This document shows, one piece after another, positions 1 through 5,819 of a stretch of 10,606 nt of DNA. Below the pieces are notes generated by a model, which was given only the letters and a program-made list of their open reading frames with translations, searched no databases and was not told the origin of the DNA. The DNA comes from Tieghemiomyces parasiticus (lineage: Eukaryota; Kickxellomycota; Dimargaritomycetes; Dimargaritales; Dimargaritaceae). The position numbers and the translations under genes are program-made. Where the stretch lies: positions 1-10,606 of the forward strand of contig JANBPT010001329.1 in assembly GCA_027575765.1 (NCBI GenBank), given 5' to 3'. Position 1 is the stretch's first letter. Every line of letters begins with the position of its first letter.

Positions 1-922
1 CCAAGAACATTACGTTAGCCTGTGCGCGGTGCGGGCAATTCTTTGCAATGTGTCCAAACTGGTTGCAGGTGTAGCAGTGAGGCCCTTTACCCGTCCGGGT
101 GCGCCTGTGGTGGCTTCCTGATGTCTGGCGCCCCTGGTCCTGGATGGCATCTAGCTCCATGGGAATGGTGTCTTGGCAACCCAAGCTGGCTGGGGTTTGC
201 CAATTCCCTTTTGTATATAGTGCCGCGTTGTACCGTTCCGCAAATATGACTGCCTTGTGGAGGGACTTGAAATTCTGCGCGGAGACCTGGGCCCGGATTG
301 CCGGTTTGAGGCCTCAAATGAACCGGTCCATTGCCTCATCATCTGTGATGCCTCTGTGTGCTGCGACCAGCGACATAAGTTCCTTTGTGTACCCGGCCAC
401 TGCCCCGCGCTGTGTGAGGCTGGCTAGTTTGTCTTGAATGGCTGCCTGGTTTTGGATGCCCCCGTAGCGTTCCCGGAGCGCGGTTTGCAGACTCTCCCAG
501 GTTACAACTGGGGTGTTCCGACGGAAATGGTAGAGCCATCCTTGTGCGTCATTGCATAGGGCACTAGCTGCCATCAGGTATTTGCGCGCATGGTCTCTGA
601 TATTGTTTGCTTCAAAGTAAAGTTCTAAGGTCATCAGCCAATATTCTATGTTGTTGTTTTGGTTTCCGGAGAAGGTTACGGGTTGTACTCCTGGGGTGCG
701 GGTTGTGGGTTCGTGGCATTCCTGGCAAATGGAACCCACTAGTTCTTGGAGAGTGGTGGCAAGGTCCATGGGTATCGGGTCAGTGGGTCCGCCCCTGGGC
801 GTGGCATGCATTTGCGGGTCCATGGTGTTTGAGGTGATGGCGTCGTGATAGGAGCTGGCAGCGCTTGTGGGCGGTGACGGGGTTGGGCTGGCACTGGGTG
901 GTATTCCGTAACCTTGTTGCAT
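1..922 (-). pseudogene. gag: Ty3/gypsy gag (capsid-nucleocapsid), nonsense-interrupted and cut by the window edge
   Basis: Gag forms the particle in which the element's RNA is packaged and reverse transcribed. The first true ATG of the frame is at 922; upstream the frame is open to about 1081 but has no ATG. The first 50 or so residues are P/S/T-rich. A retrotransposon-gag domain follows, with the motifs FSGNQNNNIEYWL, WLYHFRRN and WESLQTALRERYG, which match the A..W...W..F...L...RY pattern of Ty3/gypsy capsids. After 202 codons an in-frame TGA (314-316) interrupts the chain inside the typical RFI-stop-GLKP block. The same frame then stays open to position 1 and includes a nucleocapsid zinc knuckle (35-76) of the form C-X2-C-X4-H-X4-C, CYTCNQFGHIAKNC. 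Because conserved gag features lie on both sides of the stop in one frame, this is a point mutation rather than a natural end. A CGA-to-TGA transition at a CpG would explain it, but that is inferred. Confidence 0.85.
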
Positions 923-1016
923 ATGGTGGCGTGAGTGGGCGAGCACGGGTGATGACACGTACTGTACGGTAGTGGGGTTAGGGTTTTGTGGGTGAGCCTT
1001 TCTTGTGAAAAACGTA

Positions 1017-1028
1017 GCTTTGCTACCA
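1017..1028 (-). other. Primer binding site (minus-strand cDNA priming)
   Basis: On the minus strand the LTR end CACA is followed by a 2-nt spacer (CT) and then TGGTAGCAAAGC. TGG at the start of a PBS pairs with the CCA tail of a tRNA, and TGGTAGC is the usual beginning of primer sites for initiator tRNA-Met, the primer used by Ty3. I cannot see the host tRNA, so the exact primer is inferred. The site fixes the inner LTR border at 1031. Confidence 0.7.
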
Positions 1029-1227
1029 AGTGTGAAGAAGAGATAAATAAACCGAATTTTAATAAGAATTAGGTACCCCAAGGCAGGGTAGGGAAAACAC
1101 TCCCCAAACCATTAGGTGCAGTTGGTTTCGCCTTAAATACAATAGAAGAATTTGAAAACATAATTAATGGTTCTCCGGTTGCTTTGGCTGTTCTTGCTGG
1201 TGGGCATTTTCCTGCCGACCTGAGAGA

Positions 1228-1283
1228 TGAAACAAATAAAATCCAAAAGTCTGAAACAAGTAAAATTGAAAAGTATGAAACCC
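1228..1283. repeat. 24-nt imperfect tandem repeat inside the LTR
   Basis: Units start at 1228, 1252 and 1276, a strict 24-nt spacing. Each opens with TGAAAC. The first two full units share 20 of 24 positions (TGAAACAARTAAAAT, two variable bases, AAAAGT and one variable base); the third is degenerate after eight bases. Tandem repeats in LTRs often act as enhancer-like transcription elements, but nothing here shows function directly. Confidence 0.65.
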
Positions 1284-1417
1284 AAGTCATGGGAAATTAG
1301 GGATACTATTGGTGGGCGGTTTGGTAGATCGCTTACTGATCTCCCCATGCCTTGGGTTAGCCTATTAGCTTCCTTCTGGTGGCCCTTGTCCTTTTTCCAA
1401 GGCCGGAAGAGTCGTAG

Positions 1418-1424
1418 CCTTATA
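1418..1424 (-). promoter_or_regulatory. Possible TATA box of the LTR promoter
   Basis: The minus strand reads TATAAGG about 55 nt inside the LTR from its outer (upstream) edge. It is a plausible pol II TATA element for the retrotransposon transcript. Its position is rather close to the 5' edge, and no transcript start can be read from sequence, so this is a weak call. Confidence 0.25.
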
Positions 1425-1480
1425 CATGGTCCCCTCAGGAACCCTCAAGAGACCAAATTATGTTGGGTCTCCACACAGTC

Positions 1481-1599
1481 AGTTGCGGCCATCTGGTGGT
1501 GTTAAACACCGTATCCCGTTCGATCTGCGAAGTTAAGGACCACTCAGCCGATTTAGTACTAAGGTGGGTGACCACTTGGGAATAGTCGGTGCCGCAACT
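1481..1599 (+). rRNA. 5S ribosomal RNA
   Basis: This is a complete 119-nt 5S rRNA gene, the RNA of the large ribosomal subunit transcribed by RNA polymerase III. The ends pair perfectly as helix I: AGTTGCGG (1481-1488) with CCGCAACT (1592-1599). Helix II forms between CTGGTGGT (1493-1500) and ACCACTCAG (1539-1547), with one bulged base as is usual for 5S. Conserved blocks are present in order: GCGGCCATC, CACCG.ATCCCGT.CGATCTGC, the A-box region AGTTAAGGAC (1531-1540), TTAGTACT, and the C-box region GGTGGGTGACCACTTGGGAAT (1563-1583). Since the 5S promoter is internal, the gene carries its own main control region. It stands alone with no rRNA unit nearby, as in genomes with dispersed 5S genes. 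I see no inactivating change. Confidence 0.95.
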
Positions 1600-1603
1600 T
1601 TTT
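1599..1603 (+). terminator. RNA polymerase III T5 terminator of 5S
   Basis: A run of five T residues begins at the last base of the 5S gene. Four or more T residues on the coding strand are the standard pol III stop signal, so the 5S transcript should end here. Confidence 0.8.
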
Positions 1604-3568
1604 GTTCCTAATAATGTACCCGTTGGCATTTGGACTGTAGAAGCCTATTCTACTGGGAAGATCACTGTAGTATATTTACCTGTGTAGTATGTGTTGTTGA
1701 TTGTCTGTATAGTTGTTGCTTTTCAACAGCCTTAATGCCATTTTATAACTATAGATATTGGCATATCCAGAAAAGTTGAGCCCAGGGCGAGAATAATAAC
1801 AATCGGGCTCATCGTATTTTCATTTGAGGCTCAAGGTTAGGCGTACATCCTTTGGGCAGTCATTGTGTTAAAGAGCGTATGTTAATGGTCGGTAGAACCC
1901 CAGCAAGGCAGGGTTAATTGGGTTGCTACGGTTGATCCAGTCTACCAATGCCACATTATGTAGGTCCAGAGGTCCTCTTTTGTCCAGGTTCCCCTTCCCT
2001 TTCGATTTCCTGATTCCAAGTAGTCAATTTACCTATCCTTCCAAACCACATTGTCCCTTAACCGGAATTTTTGATTAGTTCGTAACAGCAAATAGCGAGA
2101 AAATTATTTTCAAGCATCAATGATACAGGAGGGTAATGATAGTTTCGTGGTATTATCCTTGCTGCCCCTCCCCCACACACATTTACCTTCCACGGTCCAC
2201 TTGACGCCATTACCAGTGTATTGTATCTATTACCTCCTTGAACCCTACGGGACGATGTGCCACCGGCCTGAACCCGACACCTCTCTCTCTTTCTCGAGCC
2301 TAGTCCACCAGCAATCCCAGAGGGCGCGCATATAGGCCCCAGTAGGTATTATTAAGAGGAGCTTCTAGCCGATATAGGGCTACACAGAAATACTCGTTAT
2401 CACGTAGGCGCTCTGTGTGCTCTAATGGGAGACATAGCGTGTCTGGCGGAGACTGGTGCATATTTATGCGGAGTTAGAGGACAGGGAAGGGGTTTAAAAT
2501 TATAAGCAGAGAATGTGTGCGGTTACCAGATCGACAATATATTGAGTGGGTGACGGTTTGGGGATTTATATACCAAAAGTGCCAATGAATGGAGTTGGGT
2601 AAACCATGTACGCATGTACAGCCTGGGGAACCAATTGGGCCAAGTGACAAACCGGTAGATTGTGGCAATGGCTTAATAGATATACATTTATTGTGGGGAA
2701 CACGTAAAGGAAGGTAACATTGAGGATCAGGGAGAGTCGGGTGGTGAATTGCGGAAGATGGTTTAAAGGACGTTCGCTCATCTAACGACACAGACCACCT
2801 TGCGAAGAATGTCCTTGTAATATTTATAAATCCACTCACCTTGCACCCATGACTAATGATCACACCAATATCGACGTAGCTACGCCAGCTGGAAATCGTA
2901 GGCCCACATTCATCACTATGCAACCGACCTCCTAGGCCGCACAAACTTTCATGCAATTGTCAGAGGTCATACACTATCCTATGACTTGACTACCGCCAGA
3001 TACCTATTTCAGTCTGGACCCCAGCCCTTCCCAATGTTTGCACTCAGCTTACTAATCTGCCCTCCTGTACTTCTGGTACTTGTAGCATTCGGCTACTCCC
3101 CCGCCTTGCCTTAAACCTTAATACCTTTCGACCCTATACGTTTCACCTCGACCTAGTAATAGGTCAACTGTTTCAAAAATCGCATACATGCCTCATTGAA
3201 CTCATGTGCGACCTCGACTCGCTGCCCTCGGGTTTATGGGCATCCCAGTCCCATTTCTATAGGATGCGTTAGAAGAACGACCCCCCCGTGGATCTGGCGC
3301 AGCCAAATTTCGTGGATAGAATCACAATCTCGGAACCTCAGCTTCATTCGTGATGAATTTATTGTATTTCTACGATCGATCCAGTGAACATGGCTGGGTG
3401 ACTATTTAGTTTAACATATGGGTATATTATATGCCATACGGAAAAGAAACAAAGAATACCCGGGAAGGAGGAGGGGGGACATCTGGTTGCCTTCTTGAGT
3501 ATACCTTCTTAATTCCCCGGTTTCGCACAGTGCAGCACCAACGGTAGCGGTATGATCTGTATTACATA
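1604..3568. other. Intergenic stretch without a supported gene
   Basis: The sequence is A+T-richer than the flanking genes. Open frames are short, lack recognisable motifs, and the longest (minus strand, 2474-2956) has no ATG. I found no tRNA-like pair of A and B boxes, no second LTR, no tandem repeat and no other 5S copy. The part adjoining 3568 should contain the 3' UTR of the minus-strand CNOT11 gene; no AATAAA is present there, only A+T-rich sequence around 3423-3433. A short CT run sits at 2281-2293. Confidence 0.6.
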
Positions 3569-4856
3569 TCAGATTGTTGCAAGGCCTCCTTCCAATAACT
3601 TGGTAAATAGTGCCGTGGCCTCCTTGACGCGGGAGTATTGGATGCAGAAGGAGGTAAGTTCAGCAAAATGGTTCTCCATCGTTACCACATCTTCGTTAAT
3701 GAGGTTGTGCACGAAGAGACAGGTCTGAGTTCGTGAGAGGGGGAGTATGGTATTCGTAAAATGTGAGCTGTGACCATACGGCCTGCACCATGTAAGTGCA
3801 TTTGGATTGCGAAGCTTGGCACTTGCAGACCTCACTGTAAAGACCTGGGCTAGGAACTTACGATGCGCACCTGCTGGTTCTGCGCGGTGCGGTCCGTTAG
3901 TTTGTTGCACGCCGCAATCAGCTTCGAGATGAAGCGGTGCAGGTATTCGACATCCAGGATCCGGTGGCGCGCAAGCCGAGTGACGATCTCGATCAGGTTT
4001 AGCGAAACGGGAATCTCCAGTGTGATCTCGAGGTATCTGGGGTGTAGAGTGGGCGGTCAAGAGTGTGGATTAGGAGGCTGTAGGAGAGACAGGAAGTTGG
4101 TATAATCGGGGTGACTGGGAGCGACAATCACGGTTACTTACAAAGGTAGGTCACTCGCCTTGGCGACCACGTCTACAAGGTCCTTGACAAGGCCGGAGTT
4201 GTGCACGAGCAATCCCTCGAATTGGGCCGGGGAGGTGGCGAGCTGATCAAAAAGTTCTCGATTTTGACTGAGGGCCGATTGGAGCGTCTAACGAAAGGGG
4301 GATGGGAAGGTGAAGTGCACACAGCTAGGGTATACCATAATTACGGTTAGAGGCAATGTCGGGTGGGGGAGGGAGGTAGGCGACAGCGCCAGATAATGAC
4401 GGGCCGCTGGATGACGGCTTAATATACTGCAAAGGAACCATAGATTACCTCGCATTGTTCAAAATTGAGTGGCTGCTGGGATGCCATGTCCATTAAGCGT
4501 TTCAGGGCACCCCGGTCGGCAGCGTCAAGTACTGAGGGAGACTTGGTGTTCAGGGTTTGTCGGATTTCGTCCAATGCGACATTAAACGCGGCCTCAATAC
4601 CCGACAACTCATTGTACAGACCTTCGACGCCGCTGTCACGGCGGAACGTAGCCTCGCTGCGCTGTGTAGTTTTATTTTGCACGGGGACGGTCCAGGTAGG
4701 TGAGGAATGGCGCAGCGAAGTAATAAAGGTTAGGATATTCCAGAGCGAACCGTCCGAGGGGCCAGGGTACGGGGTTGCCATGCGTTTAGCTTCCGGCATT
4801 CCTACCTTGGCGTGGGCCTCCCAGTAGGCTCGGTCTACATGGATGGTGTCGGCCAT
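3569..4856 (-). CDS. CCR4-NOT complex subunit 11 (CNOT11) homologue, four exons
   Basis: CNOT11 is a subunit of the CCR4-NOT deadenylase, which shortens mRNA poly(A) tails in the cytoplasm. The coding sequence joins 4856-4449, 4287-4142, 4036-3862 and 3724-3569, giving 294 residues. The introns (161, 105 and 137 nt) all run GT..AG, with donors GTAATC, GTAAGT and GTAAGT, and the joins keep frame in phases 0, 2 and 0. Exons 2-4 (residues 137-294) match the C-terminal CNOT11 domain (PF10155, formerly DUF2363). Telling blocks are PVSLNLIEIVTRL, YLHRFISKLIAACNKL, TAQNQQVRI joined to TCLFVHNLI, and AELTSFCIQYSRVKEATALF, which align with the human pattern of VRLVCVFLQSLI and FCIEFSRIREAAGLF. Exon 1 is poorly conserved. 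The start ATG (CCCCATGG context) has an in-frame TGA upstream with no ATG between. Human CNOT11 is about 510 residues, so the N-terminal half used for CNOT1/CNOT10 contact is short or missing. The identity is firm; the 5' end is less so. Confidence 0.85.
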
Positions 4857-5340
4857 GGGGAGGCATAGGCGAACCGTCGGGGGAAAAGCAAGGGGAAAAT
4901 GGACTATGCGTAGGGCCAGACTGGGAAATGTGAGGGCATTAATTCAAGCATGAGCGTGGAATGACCCGCGGCAGATTAGTCTGGGTTGAACAGGCAAAAG
5001 CTACTGACGAGGTGGCTACAAATTCACCGTGCAGGGGCCAGGAGATAAGCCAGCCGATGGTTCAACAACGCCACAACCTTGGCCTGCGTCCACCCTGGTC
5101 TTGTGAGGCGCCGAACTAACCTGCTTTGTCTGCGGTGACGAACCTTTGGTGTCGTGGGTCTTTCACCGGTTTCGTTCCTTCGAGGTCGTCCTCGCCCGCC
5201 GACAGCAGCCTTGCTGACGAAGAGCTCAAGAGTATCGTGTATTGGCAGGCTGGTTAAGCCTTAAGGAGTGTGTCCCCCACCCAAAGGAGGCCCCGCCACT
5301 TCGCCCACCCCTATAGTGTGGGCCCAGGTGCTTGGCCCGG

Positions 5341-5380
5341 CCCCCTCCCCCTTCTCTCTGCCTCTCTCTCTCGCCTGCCT
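5341..5380 (+). promoter_or_regulatory. CT-rich tract upstream of the Swa2-like gene
   Basis: The plus strand is almost purely pyrimidine for 40 nt, including a run of alternating CT. CT-rich stretches are common just upstream of transcription starts in fungi. It lies about 440 nt before the start codon and about 160 nt before the TATA-like site, so its role is only suggested. Confidence 0.35.
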
Positions 5381-5536
5381 GTGGACAAGGTACCCGCACC
5401 GCCCTTCGTTAGACTGCTAGCGAGGCCCTCCGCTCATCACCTCCTGCTCTCGTCTTGGGCCGTGCCTTTGTCTCGCACCTCTAGTTGCCGATGGTCTTGC
5501 CCCCCATAGCCCGCAGTCTTTCGGCCCGCTATTCCA

Positions 5537-5542
5537 TATAAA
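5537..5542 (+). promoter_or_regulatory. Possible TATA box of the Swa2-like gene
   Basis: The context CATATAAAG is the only TATAAA in the spacer on this strand and lies in otherwise G+C-rich DNA. It would place transcription start around 5570 and give a leader of roughly 250 nt. No further support is visible. Confidence 0.4.
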
Positions 5543-5599
5543 GCGACAGCTTAACGACCCTGCGCCCGCCGCTATACTTCGATACGACTACCTTGTCCC

Positions 5600-5641
5600 A
5601 TGGTAGCACCTTCCCTCCTCCCTCCACTTCTGTCCTCCTAA
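5600..5641 (+). other. Upstream ORF (13 codons) in the Swa2-like leader
   Basis: An ATG at 5600, in the context CCCATGG, opens a 13-codon frame that ends at TAA in 5639-5641. It is the only ATG between the TATA-like site and the main start at 5820, so a scanning ribosome would meet it first. The peptide (rich in L, P and S) has no recognisable motif; any effect would be through re-initiation control. It is real only if transcription starts upstream of 5600. Confidence 0.35.
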
Positions 5642-5819
5642 CACGCCCTACTCCGCTGCGCTCCTTTAACCCTGCCACGGCCACTACCGGCCTCTGCGCT
5701 TTTTGCCCACTCACCTCTCCTGACCCTTCCCAGGTCTCGCACTCTACGCTGCCCATTCGACTACATCCTGGCCACAACTTCTACCTTACGACTCCGGGCC
5801 ATCACATCCCATCGCCATC

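Larger units (their letters stand above)
1..1477 (-). mobile_element. Ty3/gypsy LTR retrotransposon, 5' portion (LTR, PBS, gag)
   Basis: Read on the minus strand from 1477 to 1, the parts come in the order expected of an LTR retrotransposon. First is an LTR bounded by TGTG...CACA (1477 to 1031), then a 2-nt spacer, a tRNA-type primer binding site (1028 to 1017), a short leader, and a gag frame ending at the window edge in a CCHC zinc knuckle. Protease, reverse transcriptase, RNase H, integrase and the 3' LTR would lie left of position 1 and are not seen. Assignment to Ty3/gypsy rests on the gag type (retrotransposon gag domain plus a single CCHC knuckle) and on the placement beside a pol III gene; without pol it is well supported but not final. 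The copy is probably non-autonomous, because gag has an in-frame stop. Confidence 0.85.
1031..1477 (-). repeat. 5' long terminal repeat of the Ty3/gypsy element
   Basis: The inner border is set by the primer binding site. The outer border is set by the matching terminal inverted repeat: TGTG at 1031-1034 and CACA at 1474-1477, so the LTR begins TG and ends CA in either direction. The resulting length, 447 bp, is normal for this group. The interior is A+T-richer than the gag region and has no conserved coding sequence; open frames through it look accidental. It holds a 24-nt tandem repeat (1228-1283), a TATA-like site on the minus strand (1418-1424) and a short inverted repeat close to the outer edge (1449-1471). 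The partner LTR is outside the window, so the borders rest on structure and not on a repeat comparison. Confidence 0.7.
4857..5819. promoter_or_regulatory. Divergent intergenic region between CNOT11 and the Swa2-like gene
   Basis: This spacer of about 960 bp should hold the promoters of both genes, which are transcribed away from each other. The half nearer the auxilin gene is C+T-rich, typical of a fungal 5' leader. Visible elements are an inverted CCAAT (ATTGG) at 5241-5245, a pyrimidine tract at 5341-5380 and a TATA-like site at 5537-5542. Open frames in it begin at non-ATG codons or have biased composition and no motifs, so I call none as a gene. Confidence 0.55.

Noticed and set aside
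1031..1603. Cassandra-like element, with the 5S sequence as part of the LTR
   Set aside because: The TGTG/CACA ends and the primer binding site define an LTR that stops before the 5S. The 5S is complete, ends in its own terminator, and the element carries gag, unlike the short non-coding Cassandra type. Only the second LTR could settle it fully.
2120..2335. 71-codon plus-strand frame
   Set aside because: It has an ATG but only simple, P/L/H/S-rich sequence, no family resemblance and no promoter or splice context.
2474..2956. 160-codon minus-strand frame in the spacer
   Set aside because: It begins at TTG, contains no ATG at all, shows no motif, and a frame of this length is expected by chance in a window this size.
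3034..3114. 26-residue hydrophobic micro-ORF resembling a membrane segment
   Set aside because: Too short to separate from chance; no regulatory context or conservation can be seen.
4361..4380. Possible G-quadruplex on the plus strand, opposite CNOT11 intron 1
   Set aside because: Only three runs of three or more G are present; the fourth run is GG, so it misses the usual pattern. On the transcribed strand it is just a pyrimidine-rich intron stretch.
5270..5509. 79-codon frame in the divergent spacer
   Set aside because: It starts at GTG, its composition follows the C+T-rich leader DNA, and it has no recognisable motif.
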